From contig NZ_CP040908.1 in NCBI RefSeq assembly GCF_013488205.1, forward strand, positions 186,001 through 250,000: a stretch of DNA of 64,000 nucleotides. Reading direction: 5' to 3'. Below, piece by piece: positions 17,416-25,646 of this stretch. Each line of letters opens with the position of its first letter. The first letter of the stretch is position 1. Both the position numbers and the translations under genes were made by a program. The notes under the pieces are model-generated. The model was not told the DNA's origin, did no database searches, and worked only from the letters and a program-made list of their open reading frames with translations. This DNA is from Empedobacter falsenii. Lineage in GTDB: Bacteria; Bacteroidota; Bacteroidia; Flavobacteriales; Weeksellaceae.

Positions 17416-17510
17416 ATTTAGTGGCATTCTGACTTGTCAAAAATATTGATTTACAGTTGCGCGACAGTTCGTGATTTGCACACGATTCCCCATTAAGTTG
17501 AGCACGAATT
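17416..17510 (-). promoter_or_regulatory. Second cobalamin riboswitch (compact form)
   Basis: On the minus strand: GTGCTCAACTTAATGGGGAA, then CGCGCAACTGTAA, then the B12 box AGTCAGAATGCCACT at 17420-17434. Elements and order match the btuB-side riboswitch, but the GAGTGAG segment is missing and the 3' part is shorter, so it is probably the variant class. The next gene on this strand is an acyl-CoA thioesterase about 130 bases downstream; no cobalamin gene is adjacent. Confidence 0.85.
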
Positions 17511-17515
17511 TGATG

Positions 17516-17523
17516 CAAATATA
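17516..17523 (-). promoter_or_regulatory. -7 promoter element for the second cobalamin riboswitch
   Basis: TATATTTG on the minus strand fits TAnnTTTG and lies directly before the aptamer, as at the first riboswitch; both share an ATTTGCAT string running into the aptamer. Confidence 0.55.
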
Positions 17524-17628
17524 AATTAGAAAAATGAAAATTTGCAGATTTATTGTGCCGAATTCGTTGGTTTGGAATAATTCGTGTAAATTCATTTTTC
17601 CGAATTTTTAATGAAGTAAGAAATAAGA

Positions 17629-18780
17629 ATGAAAATAAAACCAATCAAAGATTTAGTTCATAATCTATCAGAATGGAATGAATTAATTTCTCAAACCAAA
17701 GATTTAACCGATAAAGTAGTTCAAGATGTTAATTTTTTGCGTCAAGAAATTAATTGGGAAGAGTATAATTTATGCAATACATCTTTTTTGGGTTGTAAGT
17801 TTAAACAACATGAAGCAATCTATTTAATAGAAAAAGGAGCATTCGTTTATCCAAAATTTGAATCAGTTCCCTATAATCCATATCGTGGAAAATTGTATAC
17901 TTGGCAAGAGTTGATGGAAGGTTATGATCCGGATAATGACCAAAGTATAGATCTTAAAATTTATAAACATTTCAAAAAACATAAATATAATCCGTCTGTT
18001 TCAGAAGCTTTGGCGCAACGTTTACACGATTTGTCTATTGATGATGGTTTGCGTCGAATTTTGGAATATGACGATAATGGAATGACGAAGAAAAAAGTGG
18101 TTGGCTTTATGGGTGGACATTCTACTGCGCGCAATTCGGAGTTTTATAATGAAACCGCAAAAGCGGCGAAATTAGCTACTGAAAAAGGTTATTTTGTTGT
18201 TTCTGGTGGAGGTCCTGGAATTATGGAAGCCGCTAATTTAGGAGCTTATATGGCAAATTATTCGGATGAAGATTTGATGAATGCGATTAATATTTTGGCT
18301 GATTTAGATTTTATTGATGAAGATAAAACTGAATATTTGGCGAAGAATTTTATGACGAATGCTAAAAAAGTTTTAGAAATCTATCCAAATGGAGCAGAAA
18401 GTTTAGCAATTCCAACATGGTTTTATGGTCACGAACCGAGTAATTTATTTGCAACGAATATTGCGAAATATTTTTCTAATAGTATTCGAGAAGATATGTT
18501 GCTAACAATTAGTTTGTTCGGGTTGGTTTATGCGCCTGGAAGTGCTGGAACAACACAAGAAATTTTTCAGGAAGCAGCGCAAAATCATTATGGAACTTCA
18601 GGATATTATAGTCCAATGATTTTTTTGAGTAAGAAAAGATATGTAGAAGATACGGCGATTTATTCGGTTTTGCATCAATTAGCAATAGGAAAAGCATATA
18701 AGGAGTTACTATTTTTAACAGATAGTGCTGATTTAGCAATCGATTTTATCGAAAATCATCCACCAATTAAAGTTAATTAA
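17629..18780 (+). CDS. LOG-family (Rossmann) protein, probable nucleotide/cytokinin nucleosidase-like
   Basis: 383 residues, cytoplasmic. Residues about 160-300 hold the LOG/lysine-decarboxylase-like core: VGFMGGHSTAR, then VVSGGGPGIMEAANLGAYM, then the ribose/phosphate loop. The loop reads APGSAGTTQE instead of the family PGGxGTxxE, keeping Thr and the catalytic Glu but replacing the second Gly with Ser. LOG proteins cleave nucleoside 5'-monophosphates to base and ribose phosphate. The ~160-residue N-terminal extension and overall length recall the larger PpnN-type group. Activity is not certain. The gene is divergent from the riboswitch/thioesterase unit. Confidence 0.75.
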   Translation: MKIKPIKDLVHNLSEWNELISQTKDLTDKVVQDVNFLRQEINWEEYNLCNTSFLGCKFKQHEAIYLIEKGAFVYPKFESVPYNPYRGKLYTWQELMEGYDPDNDQSIDLKIYKHFKKHKYNPSVSEALAQRLHDLSIDDGLRRILEYDDNGMTKKKVVGFMGGHSTARNSEFYNETAKAAKLATEKGYFVVSGGGPGIMEAANLGAYMANYSDEDLMNAINILADLDFIDEDKTEYLAKNFMTNAKKVLEIYPNGAESLAIPTWFYGHEPSNLFATNIAKYFSNSIREDMLLTISLFGLVYAPGSAGTTQEIFQEAAQNHYGTSGYYSPMIFLSKKRYVEDTAIYSVLHQLAIGKAYKELLFLTDSADLAIDFIENHPPIKVN

Positions 18781-18887
18781 AAAATAATTTAAAATATTTA
18801 AAATCGCGTAAATCACTTTATTATAGTAATTTATGTGGTTTTTATTTGTTTTTTGTCCGAATAAAATAAAATAATTTCGAATAATGT

Positions 18888-18917
18888 TTGGTATTTTAAA
18901 TAATGAACGTATATTTG
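18888..18917 (+). promoter_or_regulatory. Promoter of the initiator tRNA pair
   Basis: TTG at 18888-18890, 19 bases, then TATATTTG at 18910-18917: a full match to the Flavobacteriia -33/-7 pattern. The first tRNA begins 12 bases after the -7 box. Confidence 0.75.
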
Positions 18918-18928
18918 CAGTCCAATAA

Positions 18929-19001
<73 letters not shown>

Positions 19002-19007
19002 CTAAAT

Positions 19008-19080
<73 letters not shown>

Positions 19081-19084
19081 CTAC

Positions 19085-19118
19085 AAAGAGAGTTTCTAAC
19101 AAGAAGCTCTCTTTTTTT
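19085..19118 (+). terminator. Terminator of the initiator tRNA operon
   Basis: AAGAGAGTTTCT and AGAAGCTCTCTT form a stem with one mismatch, followed by T7, right after the second tRNA. Confidence 0.85.
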
Positions 19119-19163
19119 ATGTCTTTAACTGAAAATTAAGATTGGATAAACTATTTTTGCATC

Positions 19164-19799
19164 ATGAATTTAGAAGAATACAAAAAACAATATAAATCAG
19201 ATCAAGCAGTTGGTGCAATAGCGATCGAAAATCGCTTAAGAGAGGTCTATGGGACTTTAGAGCCTCGTTTTTATTCGCCACAAGTGATGTCTTTTCAAGG
19301 AGGAGATGATCCAATTGATGGCGTTGCGGTTTTTGATGTCAATGGTTATTATCATTTGGTGAGTTACGGAATGTCGCATTTATACTATTCTGAGGAAAGT
19401 GTAGGAGCGGATTTTAGTAAATGGGGATTTGAGTTTTCTTTCCGTGTGAAACCTGTTAAAGATGATAATGGTGAAGATCCTTTTTGGGTGGTTCAATTAA
19501 TGAATAATTTGGGACGTTTTGTGAATGAAACAAAAGTTTGGTTTGATGAATACCAATTTTTGCCTTTAGGCGGTCCAATTCGTACAGATTCGGAAACGGA
19601 CATTGTTGGTTTGGCTTTTATCAAGGATGATGATTTAGATGAAATTGATACGCCGCATGGAAAAGTTACATTTATACAAATGATTGGTTTGAATTCGGAA
19701 CAATTGAAAAGATTGGAAGATAATTCAACCAAAGAAGAAATAATGTCAGTGATAGCTGAAATAAAGTCAGTTAATCCAAAATTTGTGTGTGAATTATAG
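19164..19799 (+). CDS. Suppressor-of-fused (SUFU) domain protein
   Basis: 211 residues, no signal peptide, cytoplasmic. It shows the bacterial SUFU domain: DDPIDGVAVFDVNGYYHLVSYGMSHLY, SKWGFEFSFRVK, then PFWVVQLMNNLGRFV and the final ETDIVGLAFIKDDDL with IQMIGL. In bacteria such proteins often act as immunity proteins or unknown regulators; no toxin gene is next to it here, so a housekeeping or orphan immunity role stays open. It lies after the tRNA terminator and before a candidate structured RNA. Confidence 0.8.
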   Translation: MNLEEYKKQYKSDQAVGAIAIENRLREVYGTLEPRFYSPQVMSFQGGDDPIDGVAVFDVNGYYHLVSYGMSHLYYSEESVGADFSKWGFEFSFRVKPVKDDNGEDPFWVVQLMNNLGRFVNETKVWFDEYQFLPLGGPIRTDSETDIVGLAFIKDDDLDEIDTPHGKVTFIQMIGLNSEQLKRLEDNSTKEEIMSVIAEIKSVNPKFVCEL

Positions 19800-19828
19800 T
19801 AGAATTTCTAAAATAAAACATATTTGCG

Positions 19829-20008
19829 TTAACCTATTTCTTAAATTATGTTAAATGTAAAAAACAGATTGTCAGTATTTTAAACTTGGTATTTGTTTTG
19901 ATTATATCTAAATGTTAGTAGCACTAACAGTAGAATAAATTTTTCATAGGTTAGGTTAATAATTAGTAAAGCTAATTATGAAGCACTTCTTCGGAAGTGC
20001 TTTTTTTA
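19829..20008 (+). ncRNA. Candidate structured non-coding RNA with strong terminator
   Basis: No reading frame lies in this 180-base stretch between the SUFU and thioredoxin genes, but paired elements do. TAACCTAT (19830-19837) can close with ATAGGTTA (19946-19953). TGTTAGT/ACTAACA forms a 7-bp hairpin (19913-19929). ATAATTAG/CTAATTAT forms an 8-bp hairpin (19959-19979). A textbook terminator with a TTCG tetraloop (AAGCACTTC/GAAGTGCTT, 19981-20002, then T-run) ends it. An imperfect -7 box (CATATTTG, 19819-19826) sits at the expected distance. It could be a 6S-like or other small RNA; the alternative is a long 3' UTR of the SUFU gene. Confidence 0.4.
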
Positions 20009-20033
20009 GTATATTTAAGAAGAAAAAATAAAG

Positions 20034-20390
20034 ATGTTTAAAAATTTATTCAACCGAAATAAAAATCAATCAAATAACAAAGAAGAATCAAAAACAATGA
20101 CTTTCGAAGAAATTATTAATTCAGATAAACCAGTTTTGTTAGATTTTTTTGCAACTTGGTGTGGTCCTTGTCAAATGATGGGTCCAGTTTTGCAACAAGT
20201 GAAAGAAGAATTGGGAGATGATGTCAAAATCCTAAAAGTGGATGTTGATAAATATCAAGATTTAGCTGCACGATATCAAGTGCAAGGAGTTCCGACTTTT
20301 GCCATTTTCAAAAATGGTGAATTATTATGGAAACAAAGTGGAGCACGACCAAAAGAACAATTGGTTACAGAAATCAAAAAATATATTTAA
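20034..20390 (+). CDS. trxA: Thioredoxin
   Basis: 118 residues. Classical thioredoxin fold with the redox motif WCGPC at residues 42-46, VPTFAIFKNGE with the cis-Pro, and the DVDKYQDLAARYQVQG stretch. Cytoplasmic disulfide reductase partner of thioredoxin reductase. Residues 1-21 (MFKNLFNRNKNQSNN...) are a polar extension beyond the normal start; a second in-frame ATG at 20097 would give a standard ~97-residue protein. The first ATG fits better because it lies just after the preceding terminator with a usable leader. Confidence 0.9.
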   Translation: MFKNLFNRNKNQSNNKEESKTMTFEEIINSDKPVLLDFFATWCGPCQMMGPVLQQVKEELGDDVKILKVDVDKYQDLAARYQVQGVPTFAIFKNGELLWKQSGARPKEQLVTEIKKYI

Positions 20391-20421
20391 AAATAGGTTT
20401 GCTTTGCAACCAAAGTCGATT

Positions 20422-20451
20422 AAAAAATCCGCTCATTGAGCGGATTTTTTG
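20422..20451. terminator. Bidirectional terminator between trxA and the amino acid permease
   Basis: AAAAATCCGCTCA pairs with TGAGCGGATTTTT; A-rich and T-rich flanks serve both convergent genes. Confidence 0.85.
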
Positions 20452-20458
20452 TTTCTTC

Positions 20459-21895
20459 TTATAAAGAATTTTTCTTTTTATTTTCTTTTACAATTCGATA
20501 AGCGATGTAAAGGAAGATCAACCAAACTGGAATTAATTCCACTGAAATTTTAAGTCCTGTAAACCACATAATTACTAAAATTCCAAATAAGAAAATTAGA
20601 CAAATGTAATTACTGATAGGATACAAGAAAGATGGAAATAATGTTTTTGTGTTCTCTAAATTCTTTTGTTTTCTGTATTTAAGATGTGTTATCGAAATCA
20701 TAATCCAGTTAATTACTAACGAAGAAACCACTAAAGACATCAATACATGGAAGGCGTTTTCTGGAATTATTTTATTAATCAAAATACAAATTGCAGCGAA
20801 AAAAGATGAAACTAAAATCGCCATAACAGGCACGTGATTTTTGTTTAATTTTTTCAAGAATTTAGGTGCATTTCCTTGCTCTGCCAAACCATACAACATT
20901 CTACTATTACTGTAAACAGAGCTGTTGTAAACTGATAAAGCCGCTGTCAAAACGATAATATTTAGTGCGTTTGCAATTAATTTTGAAAAATCAATCGTGT
21001 TACCAAAAATATTTAGTTTCAAATGATTCAAATTCTCAAAAACCATCACAAAAGGACTACTTTTATCCGTGATCGTTTCCCAAGGCGCCAACGAAAATAA
21101 GATAATTAATGCTCCAACATAGAAGATTAAAATTCTATAAATTACTTGATTGGTTGCTTTTGGAATTGTTTTTTCTGGATTTTTAGCTTCAGCAGCTGTG
21201 ATTCCAATCAATTCTAAACCTCCAAAAGAGAACATAATAAGAGCCATTGCGGCAAATAATCCGCTAAAACCACCTTCACTATTACCAGATAACCAACCTT
21301 TAGGGAAAAAACCTCCATTGTTCCAAAGGTTTTGTATTGTTGCTTGTTCACCTCCAGTTCCGCTTATTAACAGATAAGCTCCAAAAATAATCATTGCAAT
21401 AATCGCAATTACTTTGATGATAGAAAACCAAAATTCAGCTTCACCAAACATTTTTACAGATCCTAAATTCAATGCATTAATTATAATAAAAAAGAACAAA
21501 CTTGAAGCCCATAATGGGATTTCTGGCCACCAAAATTGTACATAAATTCCGATTGCAGTCAACTCAGACATACTTACCAAAACATAAAGAATCCAATAAT
21601 TCCAACCAGAAGCAAATCCAGCAAAAGATCCCCAATATTTATATGCAAAATGACTAAAACTTCCTGAAACAGGTTCGTTTACAACCATTTCTCCTAATTG
21701 ACGCATGATGAAGAAGGCTATGATTCCTGCAATTGCATAACCTAAAATAACAGATGGTCCAGCTAAAACAGCAGCGGGTCCAATTCCTAAAAACAAACCA
21801 GTTCCAATCGCGCCACCTAAAGCAATCAATTGAATATGTCGGTTTGTAAGACCTCTTTGCAATTCTTTTTCCTCGGTATTTTTTATTTGACTCAC
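20459..21895 (-). CDS. Amino acid permease of the APC superfamily
   Basis: 478 residues with twelve predicted membrane helices. The N-terminal LQRGLTNRHIQLIALGGAIGTGLFLG holds the unwound GAIGTG substrate-binding segment of TM1. FSFGGLELIGITAAEAKNPEKTIPKA marks TM6 and the loop after it. This places it in the amino acid transporter family of AroP, PheP, AnsP and CycA, proton-driven importers in the inner membrane. Which amino acid it carries cannot be told; an aromatic one would fit a tryptophan-degrading organism, but that is guesswork. Monocistronic. Confidence 0.9.
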   Translation of the reverse strand: MSQIKNTEEKELQRGLTNRHIQLIALGGAIGTGLFLGIGPAAVLAGPSVILGYAIAGIIAFFIMRQLGEMVVNEPVSGSFSHFAYKYWGSFAGFASGWNYWILYVLVSMSELTAIGIYVQFWWPEIPLWASSLFFFIIINALNLGSVKMFGEAEFWFSIIKVIAIIAMIIFGAYLLISGTGGEQATIQNLWNNGGFFPKGWLSGNSEGGFSGLFAAMALIMFSFGGLELIGITAAEAKNPEKTIPKATNQVIYRILIFYVGALIILFSLAPWETITDKSSPFVMVFENLNHLKLNIFGNTIDFSKLIANALNIIVLTAALSVYNSSVYSNSRMLYGLAEQGNAPKFLKKLNKNHVPVMAILVSSFFAAICILINKIIPENAFHVLMSLVVSSLVINWIMISITHLKYRKQKNLENTKTLFPSFLYPISNYICLIFLFGILVIMWFTGLKISVELIPVWLIFLYIAYRIVKENKKKNSL

Positions 21896-22076
21896 GTGTG
21901 ATGTATTAATTTGTTAAATATATGTAAAAACTATTTTTAAAAAGAACAATTTGAAGAATTGTCTTGTTTGAATTAATATTAAGAAAATGATTTGTAACGC
22001 TTTTTTATTCATGTTAAATCATCTAAAACTTGAAAAAATATTCAATAAAATTTCTAATTTTATAAAAATCAACCTT

Positions 22077-23231
22077 ATGAAAAAACTACTTTTTACTTTT
22101 CTATTGACTCTATTTACCTCTGTTCAACTTTTTGCAGATGGTCCTTTTTTATATTCTTTGCCTTTTGGTTCGAGGGCTTATCTTGATGATACGATTTTAG
22201 AAAAAACGAAAGAAAAAGGAATTGATTATTCTACTTTCGAAAAATATTTGTTGGATAATAATATCGAATTAGGTAAGAAAGTTGGACTTCTTTCTGAACT
22301 CGAAGTTTATTTTGTGTTGAATGATAATCAAAAATCATATTTTGTTGACTATAAAGAGAAATTTAAAAAATCTGTTGGAAAGAAATTTGGAACGAAAACT
22401 CCACTTAACGAACGATTTTTAATTGCGTTGATGGATGATTGCGATACAGAATCTCCTAAAGTAGAAGTATATCAAAAATTTGTTGATGAAAATCCACAAA
22501 GTAAAACGATGCAATTTGTGAATGTTTTTGCTTATAATTTTAATCTTATTTGGGATATTGATAAAAAAGATTATTCTTCTATGAATGATTTTAAAGAGAA
22601 ATACCAAGATAATTGTTTGCAAAATTTTGAGAGTTTCAACAATGATACTTCTGCCGATATTTTTTCTGAACTTGAGGAGATAATTACGTTAGGTTATAAT
22701 TGCGATTATGCTTTGAAATGTCTTGCTCCAGCAAATAATCGATTGGATGTTTTGAATCAAAAAACAGAATTTATTTTAAATAAAATTGCAAATGCAGAAC
22801 CAATTCCAAGAATGGTTGTAACGCAAAATGCTTCTCAAATTGGATTGTCGGCTTATGAATGGTTGGGCGAGGAAATGAAGTTAATTTCTAGCTTGAAAAT
22901 TTCGGATGAAGAGAAAACTCTTGTGAATTATTTTGCCGTAAATGAAACATACAATTATATCAATCATGTCAACAATCTATATGTTTTATTTGAAGCGATT
23001 CAGAAAACGCCTTCACAATTAGCGAAATCTGCGAATAATAAATCTGTTGAAAAAATTGCTGCAAAAGATGATTGGAAGAAAATAAATCAATTGTATGATG
23101 TATTGAAAAAGAATTTTCAAAAAGACAATGAAATAGCTGTAGGTTCTAGCTCAAATCTTGATGATTTGCGTAATTTGATTTATTATTTGTATCTCAATCC
23201 AAAAGAATTGTCAAAAGTTTATCAAAACTAA
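22077..23231 (+). CDS. Secreted protein of unknown function
   Basis: 384 residues from the ATG at 22077; the open frame extends 30 codons upstream, but MKKLLFTFLLTLFTSVQLFA is an obvious signal peptide and fixes the start. The mature protein is largely helical and Lys/Asp/Asn-rich, with Cys-containing strings LMDDCDTES, DNCLQNFE and NCDYALKCLAP. No known domain is recognised. It may be periplasmic. Lone gene, followed after 89 bases by the PanE-like gene on the same strand. Confidence 0.6.
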   Translation: MKKLLFTFLLTLFTSVQLFADGPFLYSLPFGSRAYLDDTILEKTKEKGIDYSTFEKYLLDNNIELGKKVGLLSELEVYFVLNDNQKSYFVDYKEKFKKSVGKKFGTKTPLNERFLIALMDDCDTESPKVEVYQKFVDENPQSKTMQFVNVFAYNFNLIWDIDKKDYSSMNDFKEKYQDNCLQNFESFNNDTSADIFSELEEIITLGYNCDYALKCLAPANNRLDVLNQKTEFILNKIANAEPIPRMVVTQNASQIGLSAYEWLGEEMKLISSLKISDEEKTLVNYFAVNETYNYINHVNNLYVLFEAIQKTPSQLAKSANNKSVEKIAAKDDWKKINQLYDVLKKNFQKDNEIAVGSSSNLDDLRNLIYYLYLNPKELSKVYQN

Positions 23232-23320
23232 TTATAACCGAAATATTAAATTTTTTCAAAGACTTAAATTCGTAAATGTTGTAGATTTTATTTTAAATTT
23301 ATCTTCTAAATAACAAAAAA

Positions 23321-24223
23321 ATGAAATCAATTTATTTTCTTGGATTGGGAGCTTTAGGAGCAAAATATGCAGCGAGTTTTTATGAATATAATCCAGAAAT
23401 TGTAAGTGTAATTGTAGATGAGGAGCGAAAAAATCGATACGAAAAATCGCAAATTTTTGTGAATGATAAAGCGTATGATTTTAATTATGTCACAAAAATC
23501 GAGGAGAATAATTATCCAGATTATATATTTTTAGTCGTTAAAAGTTCGCATTTACAGCAAGCGATAGAAGATATGAGGCCTTTTGTTGGTGAAAACACAA
23601 TGATTGTAAGTTTGATGAACGGAATTTCTTCTGAACGTGTTTTGGCAGATCATTTTGGATGGGATCGTGTGGTGAATGCAGTTGCATATATGGATGCTGT
23701 AAAAGTTGATAATCGCGTGACGTTTTCGAGTATAGGAAAAATTATTTTTGGGAAAATGGATTCAATTAATCATGATAAATTAGTCGATTTACATGAATTG
23801 ATGAATGTTGCTGAAATTCCAAATCAATTATCGGATGATATTCAGAAAGCGCAGTGGGCGAAATATTTGGTAAATGTTGTCGGAAATCAATTGACATTTT
23901 TGTTGGAGTTTCCATATGGACAATTTCGTACCAATCAACATCTCGAGGTTTTAATGGATATGATTTCTAATGAAGTTCTTGCAGTTGGGAATGCACATGG
24001 AGTTGCAATTGGTCAAGAAGAAGTGGATCGAATGAAATCTACAATGAAAATTGTGGATGAGTTTGGTAAAACTTCGATGTTACAAGATCGCGAAGCAAAA
24101 AGATATTCGGAAGTGGATGAATTTGCAGGCGAAATTATCAGTTTAGGAAAACAATATAATATTCCGACACCTTACAATGAATTCATTTATAATATGGTAA
24201 AATCAATTGAAGAAACATATTAA
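23321..24223 (+). CDS. Ketopantoate reductase family protein (PanE/ApbA-like)
   Basis: 300 residues, cytoplasmic. N-terminal Rossmann fold with GLGALGAKYA, VKSSHLQQAIEDM and NGISSERVL; the C-terminal helical domain carries AQWAKYLVNVVGNQ, with the Lys of the catalytic KxxxN pattern, and ends with the PTPYNEFIYNMVK string typical of the family. These enzymes reduce 2-dehydropantoate to pantoate with NADPH for coenzyme A synthesis. Many paralogues act on other 2-oxo acids, so panE is not assigned. No other pantothenate genes are nearby. Confidence 0.8.
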   Translation: MKSIYFLGLGALGAKYAASFYEYNPEIVSVIVDEERKNRYEKSQIFVNDKAYDFNYVTKIEENNYPDYIFLVVKSSHLQQAIEDMRPFVGENTMIVSLMNGISSERVLADHFGWDRVVNAVAYMDAVKVDNRVTFSSIGKIIFGKMDSINHDKLVDLHELMNVAEIPNQLSDDIQKAQWAKYLVNVVGNQLTFLLEFPYGQFRTNQHLEVLMDMISNEVLAVGNAHGVAIGQEEVDRMKSTMKIVDEFGKTSMLQDREAKRYSEVDEFAGEIISLGKQYNIPTPYNEFIYNMVKSIEETY

Positions 24224-24234
24224 GAAATAGTCAT

Positions 24235-24263
24235 AAAGTCATTCAAGTTTGGATGACTTTTTT
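24235..24263 (+). terminator. Terminator after the PanE-like gene
   Basis: AAAGTCATTC and GGATGACTTT form a stem with a G-T pair and a T6 tail. It touches the stop codon of the convergent gene. Confidence 0.75.
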
Positions 24264-25176
24264 ATTTGAAATCGATTGCTTTTGGATAAGCAACTTTCTG
24301 AATAATATAAATCGATAACATAAAAAATATACTCATAATTAATGTTGCAACAGGTAAATATTTTATCGAGTCAGAAGGTAAAATCATTGGTAAAATAACC
24401 ATTGCAAAAGCAGGAGGTAAGCGTAAATCTGTTAATTTCAAAATAAACATTACGATAATCAAATCGATCAAGCCAATGATTAACCAATTATCAAGATAAT
24501 GCATCGTCAAACAACCAGCCATTGTAGCCATAAACATTACAAGAATACGTTTTAGACGTACAGTTAATTTTAATGTTGGGTTATTTAAAGATTCAAAAGA
24601 AATTACGATAATAGGAGGAATAGCAGAGAAGTGTGCAAAACCGCTAAAATAACAAGCTGCAAACCAAACTACACATAATCCGATTAACCATCTGTTATGG
24701 CTTGTATAAATCATTGGAATCGCATTTTCAGTTGGTTTTAGTTTGAATATTTTTATTGATAGAAAAAGTAACAAGACAAATAGAAATATCGCATATAGAA
24801 ATACAAAAGATTCTGCATTTGTAACAATTGGTAATAATCCCGTAGCTAATGCTGGTGCAAGTTGACTTTTAAAAATTTTCAAGACAATTAACATCGCAAC
24901 TAATACCAATGCTAATTTGAGTGATAATATAATTGGTAAAAAATTAATTCCAAATCCTAAAATAGCAGTTATGGATGGAAGTAAAAAAATATGAAATGGT
25001 CGTTGTAGCCATTTATTTTCTCGAAACGTTAAAATTCCGACAGATAATGCAGCAACTTCTGGTAAAATAATTTCTTTATCATCATAAATCATTGCCGCTC
25101 CAATCATGATTAAAATAAATAGAAAAGCAACGGAGTATGAGATAAAAGATTCTTTATTACCTAAGATAGATTTCAT
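24262..25176 (-). CDS. Membrane protein with internal duplication, HPP-like
   Basis: 304 residues from the ATG at 25176; the open frame runs on into the tRNA-Pro gene, so the longer version is rejected. About ten membrane helices in two similar halves: ILPEVAALSVGILTFRENKW...LLPSITAILGFG...QLAPALATGLLPIV in the first, IPPIIVISFESLNNP...FMATMAGCLTMHYL...RLPPAFAMVILPMIL in the second. The LPPAFA-type strings recall the HPP integral-membrane family, some of which transport nitrite or act as small-molecule channels. Exact function unknown. It follows the tRNA cluster on the same strand after a terminator. Confidence 0.6.
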   Translation of the reverse strand: MKSILGNKESFISYSVAFLFILIMIGAAMIYDDKEIILPEVAALSVGILTFRENKWLQRPFHIFLLPSITAILGFGINFLPIILSLKLALVLVAMLIVLKIFKSQLAPALATGLLPIVTNAESFVFLYAIFLFVLLLFLSIKIFKLKPTENAIPMIYTSHNRWLIGLCVVWFAACYFSGFAHFSAIPPIIVISFESLNNPTLKLTVRLKRILVMFMATMAGCLTMHYLDNWLIIGLIDLIIVMFILKLTDLRLPPAFAMVILPMILPSDSIKYLPVATLIMSIFFMLSIYIIQKVAYPKAIDFK

Positions 25177-25188
25177 GAAATAAATGTA

Positions 25189-25222
25189 TAAAAAAAACCT
25201 TTGCAAATATACAAAGGTTTTT
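25189..25222 (-). terminator. Terminator of the tRNA cluster (minus strand)
   Basis: On the minus strand AAACCTTTG and CAAAGGTTT form a 9-bp stem followed by T8, directly after the last tRNA. The loop contains TATATTTG, which by itself matches the -7 consensus and could double as promoter for the downstream membrane protein gene. Confidence 0.8.
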
Positions 25223-25223
25223 G

Positions 25224-25298
25224 TCGGGGTGGCAGGATTCGAACCTGCGACCTCCTGCTCCCAAAGCAGGCGCGATGACCGGGCTACGCTACACCCCG
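25224..25298 (-). tRNA. tRNA-Pro (TGG), copy A
   Basis: A 75-base cloverleaf; acceptor CGGGGTG/CACCCCG, anticodon loop TTTGGGA with anticodon TGG, T arm GGTTCGAATCC. Last gene of the five-tRNA transcript. CCA not encoded. Confidence 0.95.
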
Positions 25299-25320
25299 AT
25301 TCGGTCATTCAAAAAAAATG

Positions 25321-25404
25321 CGGAGAGACAGGGACTCGAACCCTGGCATCGGTTTCCCGATGACAGATTAGCAATCTGCTCCATTACCGCTCTGGCACCT
25401 CTCC
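25321..25404 (-). tRNA. tRNA-Ser (GCT)
   Basis: 84 bases with the long variable arm of serine tRNAs (CATCGG...CCGATG). Anticodon stem CAGAT/ATCTG frames anticodon GCT. Acceptor GGAGAGG/TCTCTCC, discriminator G. Confidence 0.93.
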
Positions 25405-25423
25405 TGGTTTTTAATAAAACGTG

Positions 25424-25497
25424 TGATCCAGTCAGGATTCGAACCTGAGACCTACTGCTTAGAAGGCAGTTGCTCTATCCAGCTGAGCTACTGGACC
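25424..25497 (-). tRNA. tRNA-Arg (TCT)
   Basis: 74 bases; acceptor GGTCCAG/CTGGATC with one G-T pair, anticodon loop CTTCTAA with anticodon TCT, reading AGA/AGG. Discriminator A. Confidence 0.93.
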
Positions 25498-25521
25498 GAT
25501 CCAAAAATTCATTGAATTTTG

Positions 25522-25596
25522 TCGGGGTGGCAGGATTCGAACCTGCGACCTCCTGCTCCCAAAGCAGGCGCGATGACCGGGCTACGCTACACCCCG
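25522..25596 (-). tRNA. tRNA-Pro (TGG), copy B
   Basis: Identical over its length to copy A, and its 5' flank (GAATGACCGAAT on the minus strand) is shared too, so the repeat unit is larger than the tRNA. Confidence 0.95.
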
Positions 25597-25646
25597 ATTC
25601 GGTCATTCTTTACGATAAATCTTTCTATTTTCGGATGAAAATTTTG

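Noticed and set aside
17408-17644. 78-codon minus-strand open frame
   Set aside because: It covers the second riboswitch and its promoter and starts inside the LOG gene; no coding signal of its own.
19164-19799. SUFU protein as immunity protein of a polymorphic toxin
   Set aside because: No toxin, nuclease domain or cargo gene is adjacent, so the role is not supported here.
25177-25308. 44-codon N-terminal extension of the HPP-like protein
   Set aside because: It would be translated from tRNA-Pro sequence and a terminator; the ATG at 25176 gives a proper membrane protein.
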